Assembly: GCA_018267915.1 (NCBI GenBank)
Contig: JAFDXN010000024.1
Span: 1 to 63,506 of the forward strand
Direction: 5' to 3'
Source of the DNA: Bacteroidota bacterium
GTDB taxonomy: Bacteria > Bacteroidota > Bacteroidia > Chitinophagales > Chitinophagaceae
Length of the DNA stretch: 63,506 nt
Positions 1-9,134 of the stretch are shown piece after piece (within the stretch, counting starts at the first letter, position 1; each line of letters starts with the position of its first letter). The position numbers and the translations under genes were made by a program. Below the pieces are notes generated by a model that saw nothing but the letters and a program-made list of their open reading frames with translations, was not told where the DNA came from and ran no database searches.

Positions 1-258
1 CCTTCGGCCTTCAGCCCGAACGGTGATGGCGAAAATGATGTGCTCTACGTAAGGGGCTTCAGGATAAAAACGCTGCATTTGCGTGTGTACAACCGCTGGG
101 GCAATGTGATCTTCGAGACAGATACAAAAGAAAAGGGATGGGATGGCACTTACAAGGGTCAGCCGCAACCCGCAGAGGTATATGCCTATACACTGGATGT
201 GACCTACCTAGATGGTAGCTCCAAACAGGTGAATGGCAGTATAACGCTGCTGAGATAA
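1..258 (+). CDS. 3' end of a secreted protein with type B T9SS sorting domain (5' end outside window)
   Basis: The frame is open from base 1, so only the last 85 residues are visible. They start PSAFSPNGDGENDVL and continue with VYNRWG and GWDGTYKG blocks, ending in LLR. This is the gliding-motility-associated (CHU_C-like, type B) C-terminal domain, which in this family targets proteins through the type IX secretion system to the cell surface. The same domain closes the genes at 320 and 39699, so this is one of a set of paralogous surface proteins. Nothing can be said of the passenger part. A TAtcTTTA promoter lies in the 61-base gap before the next gene. Confidence 0.9.
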   Translation, partial: PSAFSPNGDGENDVLYVRGFRIKTLHLRVYNRWGNVIFETDTKEKGWDGTYKGQPQPAEVYAYTLDVTYLDGSSKQVNGSITLLR

Positions 259-287
259 GAGAAAATTATATTTTAACAATTTTTTTT

Positions 288-295
288 TATCTTTA
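288..295 (+). promoter_or_regulatory. -7 box TATCTTTA upstream of the gene at 320
   Basis: TAtcTTTA differs from the Bacteroidota TAnnTTTG consensus only in the last base. It lies 24 bases before the ATG and follows a T-rich run where the -33 element would be. Assigned from consensus only. Confidence 0.5.
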
Positions 296-319
296 GTACA
301 GAATACCCTCTGTACAAAG

Positions 320-3112
320 ATGAAGTACCTGTACCTTTTTATACTCGCGATCTTTTTACCGACTGCCGTACCAGCTCAAAATATGGTACACAACCCCGGA
401 TTTGATGTGATGGTAAGCTGCCCCATAACTTACAGCTTACTGACCTATGCTTACTGCTCAGAGTGGGAAAGACCTACGCAGGGTACCGCTGATTATTTCA
501 ACACCTGTAATACTATAGATGTTGGTATACCGTCCAACTTTGTGGGTACCCAGGCTGCATATAACGGTAATGCCTATGCCGGTGCATATGTGTATGCCTC
601 TGCAAATTACCGTGAATACATGATGGGAAATCTTACGTGGCTGACCGCCGGAAATTTTTACAGGGTAACAATACATGTTTCACGCGCAGAAGGGGAACGA
701 TATGCATGCGACGGTTTCGGAGTATTCTTTCATAAATACGGCTTTGGAGATACCAATTTCGCAACACCAATTAACGCTTTTCCACAAATAGATTATTCGG
801 GCTATGGTGTCATCACAGATAGCGTGAACTGGGTTACATTAAAGGATTCATTTTATGCGGATTCGGCCTATAAATTTATTGTTGTCGGAAATTTTCATGA
901 CAACTTAACCACGAATGTGCAGGCCATGAACCTGAACAACGCCGGGCTAAATGCTTATTACTACTTCGATGATATCAGGGTGGAAGCTGTGCCGCCTTTT
1001 CTAACGGCCACCCTGTCGCAGACAAATGTGAGCTGTTACCAGGCCAATGATGCCACACTGGGTGCGATAGCTCACGGGGGCACCGCACCTTATCATTATT
1101 TATGGGTACCCGGCAATTATACCACCAGCAATGTATCCAACCTCGCAGCGGGCACATACACACTATATTTAACAGATGCCAACAATGATACGTTCAGGCA
1201 TGTATTTCATGTAACAGAACCCGGACAGATCAATGTGAGCACATGGCAGCGCAACATAAGCTGCCATGCGGCGCTTGGCAGCGCGGCAGTGACAGTGACC
1301 GGTGGGAATCCCGGCTATACGTATGCCTGGACACCTAGCGGCGGGACGCAGGATACTGCTCATAACCTGGCAGCGGGCAATTATACCTGTACTATTACCG
1401 ACTCGAAAAATTGTCATGTTTACCAACCGTTCACTATCGTGAATGCGGCTAACCTTGCGGCCACTATTTCCCAATTAAATGCCCAATGTGCGAACAATGG
1501 TCAACTAAGCATGAATGTAACCGGTGGCACACAGCCTTATCATTATTTTTGGTCTACGGGCGACACCACCCTTACGATATCAAACATCACTACGGGAACC
1601 TATACATGCACTGTATATGACAACGATAGCTGCTCAATAATAAAAACTATAAGTGTCACAGTTCCCCCGCCATTAAATATCAGCTCTACCCAGCAAAATA
1701 TTGCCTGCGCCTTTAGCCTGGGGTCAGCTACCGTCACAGTAACGGGTGGGACACCACCGTACACGTACGCATGGACTCCCACGGGCGGCAATACACCGAC
1801 GGCGAGCAATTTATCGGCCGGATATTATACATGTACCGTTACCGACACGAAGAATTGCGTGGCAACCCACGTTGTGGATATTATCAGCCCTCCTAACCTT
1901 GTGGCGAGCGCAACGCATAAAAATATTAATTGCCACAATGCCTCAGGATCAGCCACTGCCCAGCATACCGGAGGCACCGGCCCCTTTCATTACCTATGGT
2001 CAACGGGTGATACGAGCGCAACTATCGGCAACCTGAGTGCAGGAACATACACACTAACCATTATGGATAATGACAGTTGTACTTCTACGGCAACTGTTAC
2101 CATCACAGAAGTGCCACCGGTTAGCACAGTCAACACTCATACAAATATTCTTTGTTACGGACACCACGATGGTACAGCTACAGCATCAGCCTCGGGGGGT
2201 AATCCGCCCTATTCTTATCTCTGGTCGCCAGGCAATATCACCACAGCCACGGCGACAGGGCTGGACGCCGGGATCTATACAATAACGATTACTGATGCCG
2301 ATACCTGTAGCACAACAGATACAGTAAGTATACAAGACCTTTCGGTCCCCATGACCTACACTGTCTCCGACTCAACCATTGACTGCCGGAGCGCACTTGT
2401 TAGAACAACACACGAAAGCGGCGATACAGTGGTACGGCTAGTGTGGTTATTTGGCGAAGACCCGAGCGATACATCAGCTGACAATCCTGTGGTACATGAT
2501 TTCAGTCAAAGTGCTCCGAATCCGATACGCCTTGTACTCATCAATCAGATAGGTTGCCATGATACGATTCCTTACAACGTGGTATTGCATTACTGGACCG
2601 TTGCTAATTTCACATATGCCCCACCTATCCCTAAGCAAAATGCACCTATATACTTCAGCGACAGATCCCAAGGAGGAATTGTATCGTATAGCTGGGACTT
2701 TGGCGACAGCACGCAGAGTAGTGAAAAGGACCCTGTGAAACAGTACCAGGTAGGTGGCATCTACAGCGTGTGCTTAACTGTTACAGACACAATCGACTGT
2801 ACATCGACCACGTGCAAGGAACTACAGGCCGATATCGTAAAACTTGTCGATGTTCCTTCAGCATTTACACCAAACGGTGACGGAGAAAATGATGTCTTGT
2901 ATATGCGGGGCTTTGGCGTGAAAACGGTAAAAATGAGTATTTACAACCGGTACGGTAATAAGGTATTCGAAAGCGACAGTTTATCGAAAGGATGGGACGG
3001 AACTATCGGTGGCAAACCCGCAACGTCCGACGTGTTCGCTTATGTAATAGATGTCACCTTTTTAGATGGCAGCAAGGAAAAGAAGCATAGTAATGTCACC
3101 CTACTACGTTAA
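320..3112 (+). CDS. SprB-repeat/PKD surface protein, type B T9SS cargo
   Basis: 930 residues. A signal peptide (about 1-19, ending PAQ) is followed by an N-terminal beta-rich domain (about 20-224; starts NMVHNPGF, ends YYFDDIRVE) of the kind that opens many exported adhesins. Then come six tandem SprB-type repeats of about 72-75 residues (about 226-680), each with a Cys near its start, GGxxPYxYxW in the middle and GTYTxTxxDxxxC near the end. A PKD-like module and a PKD domain (YSWDFGDST) precede the type B sorting domain (VPSAFTPNGDGENDVL to LLR). SprB repeats are known from gliding adhesins of this phylum; adhesion or matrix binding at the surface is inferred. ATG start 24 bases after a -7 box. 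Confidence 0.88.
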   Translation: MKYLYLFILAIFLPTAVPAQNMVHNPGFDVMVSCPITYSLLTYAYCSEWERPTQGTADYFNTCNTIDVGIPSNFVGTQAAYNGNAYAGAYVYASANYREYMMGNLTWLTAGNFYRVTIHVSRAEGERYACDGFGVFFHKYGFGDTNFATPINAFPQIDYSGYGVITDSVNWVTLKDSFYADSAYKFIVVGNFHDNLTTNVQAMNLNNAGLNAYYYFDDIRVEAVPPFLTATLSQTNVSCYQANDATLGAIAHGGTAPYHYLWVPGNYTTSNVSNLAAGTYTLYLTDANNDTFRHVFHVTEPGQINVSTWQRNISCHAALGSAAVTVTGGNPGYTYAWTPSGGTQDTAHNLAAGNYTCTITDSKNCHVYQPFTIVNAANLAATISQLNAQCANNGQLSMNVTGGTQPYHYFWSTGDTTLTISNITTGTYTCTVYDNDSCSIIKTISVTVPPPLNISSTQQNIACAFSLGSATVTVTGGTPPYTYAWTPTGGNTPTASNLSAGYYTCTVTDTKNCVATHVVDIISPPNLVASATHKNINCHNASGSATAQHTGGTGPFHYLWSTGDTSATIGNLSAGTYTLTIMDNDSCTSTATVTITEVPPVSTVNTHTNILCYGHHDGTATASASGGNPPYSYLWSPGNITTATATGLDAGIYTITITDADTCSTTDTVSIQDLSVPMTYTVSDSTIDCRSALVRTTHESGDTVVRLVWLFGEDPSDTSADNPVVHDFSQSAPNPIRLVLINQIGCHDTIPYNVVLHYWTVANFTYAPPIPKQNAPIYFSDRSQGGIVSYSWDFGDSTQSSEKDPVKQYQVGGIYSVCLTVTDTIDCTSTTCKELQADIVKLVDVPSAFTPNGDGENDVLYMRGFGVKTVKMSIYNRYGNKVFESDSLSKGWDGTIGGKPATSDVFAYVIDVTFLDGSKEKKHSNVTLLR

Positions 3113-3255
3113 GAATAGTTATTAAACAAATACGTAATAAATAAATATGTTAAGGATGTGTTACATTGGGCAATAATTGCTAATTTAACATGCAATAAAT
3201 AGGATCACCCATTACTTTTTCATTTACACTAACAGATCAATAAAAAAGTACAAAC

Positions 3256-5910
3256 ATGAAATTTCTTTACCAAGAAACCAGCATTCAAACCAAGATCAGA
3301 ATCCCCCTATTTGCGCGGATTTTTTCATTGGTAACCTTATTGGTTTTGTCTCAGTTCAAGGCTGAAGCAAGCCCGTATTACCTCGTTACCTCCGCCCCCT
3401 GGGGTAACCCACAAGACGTAACCTGCATGAATAACGTGTTTGGTGTGGGAGGATGGACACAGGGCAACTTTACTACGCCTGCTGCTACTGTTTTTGCCCC
3501 TACCACACCGTTTGTAATGATGGAGGGAAGCGACCAAAACAGTGGGTTACCCGGGTACATCACCGCTAACCAAACAGTGATAGAGAACTGGGTGGCAGCA
3601 GGTGGGCGTCTTTTCATCAATGCGGCGCCTAACTACGGAACTAACCAGAACTGGGGCTTTAGCAATACGCAGCTGATGTACCCGTCTTACGCCCCGTCGG
3701 TATCTACAACGGTACCTACCGATCAAATATTCATAGGTCCCTACACGCCTACGGCTACTGCATTTACCGGCAATTATTTTGCCCACGGTTATATCAACGG
3801 TACAGGCTTGACACACACGCTTTATGACAACGCGTATTCACCAAATGTGCGTCCTGTACTATCTTATAAATTATGGGGTGCAGGTATAGTGTTCTTCGGT
3901 GCTTGCACTGAGCCAAACTGGTGGAACCCAAATCCACAGGGCATCAATGTGTGGCAGAACATCTTCATGTGGGTATGGAACTTCCCGCTGCAAAGTCTCA
4001 CCACGACTGTACCAAGCCTTACGTACTGTTCAGGGGCAACGCCAACCATCAGCTACACTTCAACAGGCCTTACGTTGAATGCAGGTAATGTATTCACAGT
4101 GGAACTCAGTGACGCCTCCGGTTCATTTGCTACCCCAACGGCTATAGGCAGCATTACTTCAACAAATCCAACGGGAACGATACCATGTACGATTCCTCTT
4201 TCACAAATAACAGGCACAGGCTATCGCATCCGGACCGTTGCCAGCAATGCGACGTACATAGGCTCTGACAATGGAAGTAACATTACGATCAACACAACTG
4301 TTGCACCCGGTGTCTCAATTGCTGTGTCTCCGGGACAGGCAATATGTCTCAACCAGCTAGCTACATTTACTGCAACCACCACGAACGGTGGACCAAGCCC
4401 TACATACCAATGGTACCTGAACGGCAACCCTGTTGGCACGAACTCACCAACATATACCAACAGTACGCTGGCTACCGGCGACCTGATCTATTGCCAGATA
4501 ACCAGCAATGCAACATGCGTGAATCCCCCGAACGCTACCAGCAATGTGATCAACATGGATGTAACACCACCTGTGCCTCCAACTATCACGATCTTTACAA
4601 GCAACACCGACAGTGGCTGTGTAAACGTGACCCAGACATTTAATAGTACCATCACTTTAGGCGGCCCTTCACCTGTTTACCAATGGTACGTTAATGGCAA
4701 CCCGGTGGGTACCAACTCGGCATCGTATTCAACTTCAACCCTGGTAACCGGTGATGTCGTAACATGCCAACTGACAAGTAACAACCCATGCGTTTCAACT
4801 CCCAATGCAACAAGTAATGCGTTGACGATGACAATATTGCCTGTCACAGTACCCGACATCAGTATCGAGGCAACGCCAGGCACTGAAGTTTGCCCGGGAG
4901 GAGATGTTGTGTTTACTGCCACTACAAGCAATGGCGGTCCTGGATCTTCGTTACAGTGGATGTTGAATACATCACCCGCAGGCACTAACAGCCCGACGTA
5001 CCAGAACAATTCGCTTGTAGGAGGTGATTCTGTTAAGTGTATCTTCATCAACCCCTACCTGTGCGCGTTCCCCCATGTTGTAACAAGTAACACGCTGCAT
5101 ATTACAACCATGCCGGAATCACCTTATTTGTCAGGCACTCCGGGCAATGTGATTTCGCGTAACTACGGACTCGTATATGCGAAGAACTTCATACACGATG
5201 CTGAATGCAAGTTAATGGTAATGATGGAGCCCCAAGGTTCAGATCCTGTAAATGGCAGGGTTAACGTGAAGGTAACCATCGATAATGCTATACAGTCATA
5301 CAATGGCCAACCCTATTTACAGCGCCACTTCGATATTGAACCGGTGAATAATCCTACTACAGCTACGTCGATCATTACAATGTATGCATACCAGGAAGAA
5401 TTTGATGCTTACAATGCTGTTGCGGTTCCGATGGGCCTACCCCCAATGCCTGTTGACTGGATTTACGATGGCAACATCAGGATCACTCAATTCCATGGTG
5501 TGGGCACACAGCCTGGCAACTACCCTGGTGGTGTTGAATACATCAACCCTGCTGTTTACTGGGATACGGCTAAGCATTGGTGGCAGTTATCATTTGCTGC
5601 AAATGGCTTCAGCGGCTTCTACATTCACACGGGTAGCTTCCCGCTGCAACTGAGTACTGTGAAAGGTTCTGATTTCTCGATAGCTGCATGGCCTAACCCT
5701 GTAACTGATAAAGTAACAATAAAGGTAACGGGCTATCGCGGCAATAACAGTGCTATCTCCTTGGTTGACCTCACAGGCAAGTTCATCATGAGCGTGCCGA
5801 TGGACAACGACAAGGCTATCGCAGATCTCAGCGGATTGGCCTCGGGCATGTATCTCATCAAATACACTGATGATAAGCGGTCGGAGACAGTGAACCTGAT
5901 CAAGCAATAA
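3256..5910 (+). CDS. Secreted Ig-like-repeat protein, type A T9SS cargo
   Basis: 884 residues with an unusually long signal region (about 1-40, hydrophobic core RIFSLVTLLVLS). Residues about 45-240 form a domain resembling a glutamine-amidotransferase/ThuA-like fold (it contains GGRLFINAAPNYG), but I see no clear catalytic site. After it come repeated Ig-like modules with the motif PxYQWYxNGxPVGTNSPxYxxSxL (at least three copies, roughly 350-620), then a beta domain and a type A sorting domain (AWPNPVTDKVTI ... GMYLIKYTDD ... VNLIKQ). Exported by T9SS and probably surface attached; the ligand is unknown. It ends at a strong bidirectional terminator facing the respiratory gene cluster. Confidence 0.82.
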   Translation: MKFLYQETSIQTKIRIPLFARIFSLVTLLVLSQFKAEASPYYLVTSAPWGNPQDVTCMNNVFGVGGWTQGNFTTPAATVFAPTTPFVMMEGSDQNSGLPGYITANQTVIENWVAAGGRLFINAAPNYGTNQNWGFSNTQLMYPSYAPSVSTTVPTDQIFIGPYTPTATAFTGNYFAHGYINGTGLTHTLYDNAYSPNVRPVLSYKLWGAGIVFFGACTEPNWWNPNPQGINVWQNIFMWVWNFPLQSLTTTVPSLTYCSGATPTISYTSTGLTLNAGNVFTVELSDASGSFATPTAIGSITSTNPTGTIPCTIPLSQITGTGYRIRTVASNATYIGSDNGSNITINTTVAPGVSIAVSPGQAICLNQLATFTATTTNGGPSPTYQWYLNGNPVGTNSPTYTNSTLATGDLIYCQITSNATCVNPPNATSNVINMDVTPPVPPTITIFTSNTDSGCVNVTQTFNSTITLGGPSPVYQWYVNGNPVGTNSASYSTSTLVTGDVVTCQLTSNNPCVSTPNATSNALTMTILPVTVPDISIEATPGTEVCPGGDVVFTATTSNGGPGSSLQWMLNTSPAGTNSPTYQNNSLVGGDSVKCIFINPYLCAFPHVVTSNTLHITTMPESPYLSGTPGNVISRNYGLVYAKNFIHDAECKLMVMMEPQGSDPVNGRVNVKVTIDNAIQSYNGQPYLQRHFDIEPVNNPTTATSIITMYAYQEEFDAYNAVAVPMGLPPMPVDWIYDGNIRITQFHGVGTQPGNYPGGVEYINPAVYWDTAKHWWQLSFAANGFSGFYIHTGSFPLQLSTVKGSDFSIAAWPNPVTDKVTIKVTGYRGNNSAISLVDLTGKFIMSVPMDNDKAIADLSGLASGMYLIKYTDDKRSETVNLIKQ

Positions 5911-5923
5911 TATCATACACCCA

Positions 5924-5967
5924 GCAAAAGAAAAACCCCGCAGCAAGCTGCGGGGTTTTTCTTTTGC
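5924..5967. terminator. Bidirectional terminator, perfect 21-bp inverted repeat
   Basis: GCAAAAGAAAAACCCCGCAG plus C, a 2-base AA loop, then the exact complement ending in TTTTTCTTTTGC. A GC-rich core flanked by A and T tracts works on both strands and separates the convergent genes ending at 5910 (plus) and 5980 (minus). Confidence 0.92.
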
Positions 5968-5979
5968 TAATACCAAACA

Positions 5980-6531
5980 CTATAACTGGGGCGTGTAGTA
6001 AGGCGAAATAAGAATGTAAACCAAAACACCGGTAATGCTAACGTACAGCCATAAAGGCCAGGTATAGCGGGCTAGTTTTTTATGCTTTTCGTATTGGCCC
6101 GTAGCCGATTGATAAGCTGTAAAAAGGATGAATGGCAATATAACGGCAGCCAGCACAATATGCGTAGCCAGAATGGTGTAGTAGAAATAGCGAATCGGGC
6201 CATCGCCGCCGAATTTTGTTTCCTGCGCCAAGAGGTGGTGCAGTATATAGAAAATCAGGAAGGCACTTGATAAGGCAATGGCAGTAAGCATTACCCGCTT
6301 GTGTGCCAGGTAGCTCTTGCGCCGAACAGCGATGTAGCCCCAGATCAGTAAAACCGACACGGTTGAGTTGATAATAGCATTGATGAGCGCGAACACATGG
6401 ATATCAAACCCAAGGCTCAAGTGCATGTGAAACCGGGAGAGGAAGGCCACTGCAGCGAATACGATAAACGACAACGTGACAATAAGCAGGCGAGCCTGCG
6501 GATCATTTCTTTTGATAAAAGGAGTCAACAT
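5980..6531 (-). CDS. DUF420 membrane protein (cytochrome oxidase-associated)
   Basis: 183 residues with five predicted membrane helices. Histidines at helix edges (FHMHLSLGFDIHVF, YLAHKRVM, YILHHLLAQ, ATHIVLA) fit the DUF420 family, which often sits next to caa3-type oxidase genes and is thought to help oxidase biogenesis; the biochemical role is not settled. It is the last gene of a minus-strand respiratory cluster and lies 40 bases after the SCO gene, so the two are probably cotranscribed. Start ATG at 6531. Length matches family norms. Confidence 0.82.
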   Translation of the reverse strand: MLTPFIKRNDPQARLLIVTLSFIVFAAVAFLSRFHMHLSLGFDIHVFALINAIINSTVSVLLIWGYIAVRRKSYLAHKRVMLTAIALSSAFLIFYILHHLLAQETKFGGDGPIRYFYYTILATHIVLAAVILPFILFTAYQSATGQYEKHKKLARYTWPLWLYVSITGVLVYILISPYYTPQL

Positions 6532-6571
6532 ATGATTTGAGAATTGAAATCTATTATAGCAGGCCTGGCAT

Positions 6572-7264
6572 TTATTTGCGGTGCTTATTTTCTACGGATA
6601 ACAACACGATATCGTCCGCACAATACTTCAGTTGGGCACTATCGAGGCCATCGTAATAGCCGCGGATATAGCGGTATTGATCAAGCAACACAAGCTTTTC
6701 CGTATGGATAAAATCATTTTCACCACCTTCGCCGGGCTGCAACGAAACGTGCAATTCATTCCTTGCGTAATTGTATATCTGTTGCTTGTCACCCGTAAGG
6801 AACCACCACCTGTCGTGATTCACAGCGAACTTGTCAGCATAGGTTCGTAGGGCGGGAAAAGAATCCCGGGCAGGATCGACTGTGATGGTGATGAACTGCA
6901 AAGACGTATCGTTCTTTTTAAAGGTTTTCTGGAGGATGGCCATATTGCGCGTCAACTTAGGGCAAGGTCCGGGACAACCGGTAAAGATGAAATCCACTAC
7001 CAGTATCTTGCCTGCCAGGTCATTATTCAGAGAAACAGTCTTTCCTAATTGATTGATGAGGGTGATATCGGCAACTTTATGATAGACAGTATCGAGTTGT
7101 GTCTTGCCATTCACCGACCTGCTATCGATCTTATCTATCACATAGTATTTGGGCAGCTTTACAACCCCTTCAGCCAGTCTGCGCGTAATGAGGTAAAAAG
7201 AAAGCGGCAGCAAAAGTGCCGCCGCTATCCCAAGAAAGTATCGTTTTGTTTTGTTGTTTGACAT
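6572..7264 (-). CDS. SCO1/SenC-family copper chaperone for cytochrome oxidase
   Basis: 230 residues. One N-terminal membrane anchor (about 9-27) is followed by a thioredoxin-like periplasmic domain. The copper-binding CxxxC is present as GCPGPCP (about residue 96), with the distal His in DFIHTEKLVLLD (about residue 190). SCO proteins deliver copper to, or set the redox state of, the CuA site of subunit II. Subunit II itself is not in this window. A good -7 box (7281-7289) lies just upstream, so this gene and the DUF420 gene can be transcribed separately from the oxidase subunits. Confidence 0.9.
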   Translation of the reverse strand: MSNNKTKRYFLGIAAALLLPLSFYLITRRLAEGVVKLPKYYVIDKIDSRSVNGKTQLDTVYHKVADITLINQLGKTVSLNNDLAGKILVVDFIFTGCPGPCPKLTRNMAILQKTFKKNDTSLQFITITVDPARDSFPALRTYADKFAVNHDRWWFLTGDKQQIYNYARNELHVSLQPGEGGENDFIHTEKLVLLDQYRYIRGYYDGLDSAQLKYCADDIVLLSVENKHRK

Positions 7265-7280
7265 TTTATCCTTTGCTGCC

Positions 7281-7289
7281 GCAAAGATA
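7281..7289 (-). promoter_or_regulatory. -7 box TATCTTTGC for the SCO gene
   Basis: Read on the minus strand, TGTATCTTTGCGG carries a perfect TAnnTTTG, 17 bases before the ATG at 7264 and inside the oxidase cluster. It suggests an internal promoter for SCO-DUF420. Confidence 0.7.
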
Positions 7290-7296
7290 CATCGCT

Positions 7297-7713
7297 TTAC
7301 CTTGTGGGTGAAGTACTATTCATGAATAACCAGAAACCGCCATCGGCCAGGAAGGCAATGATAAACCATATGAACAAGGTCAATGGTATCAACACCGTTA
7401 TAAGGAAACTCTTTATTTCATCGCCAAGGTGCATAAAGATCGCCACAATATAGCCAGCCTTAAGAATGGTAAGCGCCAGGAAAAAGAAGGCAACAAGTGC
7501 TTTTGGCATCTCGTGACTGAAGAACATACCCAGGATCACTTCGGTAACAGTAACTACCAGCAATATCCAGAATACCTTCCAAATACGGCCCACTTGCTTT
7601 TTGCTTTCAGGCGAGTTAAGATCAGTATGATGCGCCATGATGCCCGAGTAGAGCTTGGACTGATCGCCCTCGTAATAATGTTGTATCTCGTTTTGGTTAT
7701 GATGCTGAGACAT
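7297..7713 (-). CDS. Cytochrome c oxidase subunit IV-family protein
   Basis: 138 residues. A hydrophilic N-terminal third, rich in His and Glu, is followed by three membrane helices (about 46-66, 74-95, 101-122). The helix order and the motif AGYIVAIFMHLGDEIK match the CtaF/COX4-pro group of caa3-type oxidases, a small accessory subunit that supports assembly of the CuB centre. It follows the 246-residue subunit III gene by 38 bases on the same strand. The assignment rests on topology, the MHLGDE motif and context. Confidence 0.82.
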   Translation of the reverse strand: MSQHHNQNEIQHYYEGDQSKLYSGIMAHHTDLNSPESKKQVGRIWKVFWILLVVTVTEVILGMFFSHEMPKALVAFFFLALTILKAGYIVAIFMHLGDEIKSFLITVLIPLTLFIWFIIAFLADGGFWLFMNSTSPTR

Positions 7714-7751
7714 TAGCTATAATAGTTAGTGTTGTGAACGATTTTTTTTGT

Positions 7752-8492
7752 TTAGAGCAGGTAGAAGCACGTGAACACGAATACCCATACAAGATCTACA
7801 AAGTGCCAGTATAGGCCTACTTTTTCAACCATTTCGTAGTGGCCGCGACGCTCGTAAGTGCCGTTCACGGTATTGATCAGGATAAGTATATTAAATATCA
7901 CACCACTGGTAACGTGCGCACCGTGGAAACCTGTTATCGTGAAGAAGTAATTGTAAAAATCGTGAGTGGCCTGGGAGCCATGCGCTGCAAGTGCCGCTTC
8001 AGTAGTTTTGTGGTGATCGAAGAAATGACGGAAAGATTCAACCGGAGCATTGATGAAAGATCCCCACCAGGCACCTTCGCTGTGCAGGTGTGTCCATTCC
8101 CACGCCTGGCAGCTAAGGAAGCAGATACCACCTACGATGGTCCATAACATCCATTTAATGACACCCTGTTTATCGCCATAGTGGCCGGCATGCACCGCCA
8201 ATACCATGGTAACCGAACTCATGATAAGAATAAAGGTCATCAAGCTCACGAAAAGCAGTGGCAGGTTCTGGCCTTCCAGGAAAGGGAATGATTTGAACAC
8301 CTGGTTAGCGTCTGGCCATGCAGCGCTGAAAAAGCGTGTAGTACCGTAAGAGATAAGCAAGGCCCCGAAAGTGAAACTATCCGAAAGGAGGAAAAACCAC
8401 ATCATGATCTTTCCGTAGCTCACATTGAAAGGCGAACGTCCTCCGCCCCACAATTTGGTTTCCGGTGCTGTAGTTGCTGTAGCTTGTGACAT
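7752..8492 (-). CDS. Cytochrome c oxidase subunit III (long paralogue)
   Basis: 246 residues, about five to seven membrane helices. Family signatures are TITGFHGAHVTSG and YWHFVDLVWVFVF near the C-terminus. A loop of roughly 45 residues rich in His and Ala (FFDHHKTTEAALAAHG) is inserted between helices. Subunit III stabilises the heme-copper core of aa3/caa3 oxidases in the inner membrane. It is the second of two tandem subunit III genes; the other is at 8548-9123. Gene order ctaB-III-III-IV-SCO-DUF420 is usual in Bacteroidota. Confidence 0.92.
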   Translation of the reverse strand: MSQATATTAPETKLWGGGRSPFNVSYGKIMMWFFLLSDSFTFGALLISYGTTRFFSAAWPDANQVFKSFPFLEGQNLPLLFVSLMTFILIMSSVTMVLAVHAGHYGDKQGVIKWMLWTIVGGICFLSCQAWEWTHLHSEGAWWGSFINAPVESFRHFFDHHKTTEAALAAHGSQATHDFYNYFFTITGFHGAHVTSGVIFNILILINTVNGTYERRGHYEMVEKVGLYWHFVDLVWVFVFTCFYLL

Positions 8493-8547
8493 ACTTTATT
8501 TTAAGGTTAAGACAAGTTGTGAATTGGCTGCGAATTTCGAAACAATT

Positions 8548-9123
8548 TTATTGATTTGCCAGAAAGAACACAAATAAATATATCCACAATACATCTACAA
8601 AGTGCCAGTAAGTCGACACCATTTCAAGCCCCACAGAGTTATATATTTTTACTTTGGTCCTAAAAGCTCTGAAAAATACAATTAATAACGCAATAATGCC
8701 ACCCGCAATATGCGCGAGGTGCAGACCTGCGATGATGAACAGGAATGAACCACTGGGGTTTCCATCGAGCCGGATATTGATATCATATAGCTGATAGAAA
8801 CCGATGACCTGGAATATGCCGAATAATATGCCGAGTATCAAGGTAGCTGTCGTCAGCGCACGGAAACGGGGCATGAGCCTGTTTTTAAATGCCCTGAGGC
8901 TCAATGCCATAGTAACACTGCTGGCAATAATAACCACAGTGGATATGTAGAACACTGTTGGCAGTTTGTAGATCACCCAGTTGCCTTGTGCTTCGCGTAC
9001 CATATAGGCGCTGGTAAGACCACCAAACATCATGATGATGCTGGCCATTGCGACCCACAGCATGAACTTCTGGGGGTGTATTTTTTTTCGTTGCGGCGTG
9101 GCTTGTTCCATTGTTTTATCCAT
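8548..9123 (-). CDS. Cytochrome c oxidase subunit III-family protein (short paralogue)
   Basis: 191 residues from the ATG at 9123. A GTG at 9138 would add five residues and overlap the ctaB stop as GTGA, so that start is possible too. Five membrane helices are present, with FIIAGLHLAHIAGG and STYWHFVDVLWIYLF, the subunit III signatures. The first two helices of classical seven-helix subunit III are missing, as is common for the bacterial five-helix form. It is tightly coupled to heme O synthase upstream and followed by the longer paralogue 55 bases on. The two probably occupy the same complex or are alternative subunits; the sequence does not tell which. Confidence 0.88.
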   Translation of the reverse strand: MDKTMEQATPQRKKIHPQKFMLWVAMASIIMMFGGLTSAYMVREAQGNWVIYKLPTVFYISTVVIIASSVTMALSLRAFKNRLMPRFRALTTATLILGILFGIFQVIGFYQLYDINIRLDGNPSGSFLFIIAGLHLAHIAGGIIALLIVFFRAFRTKVKIYNSVGLEMVSTYWHFVDVLWIYLFVFFLANQ

Positions 9124-9134
9124 AAGTTTCAATT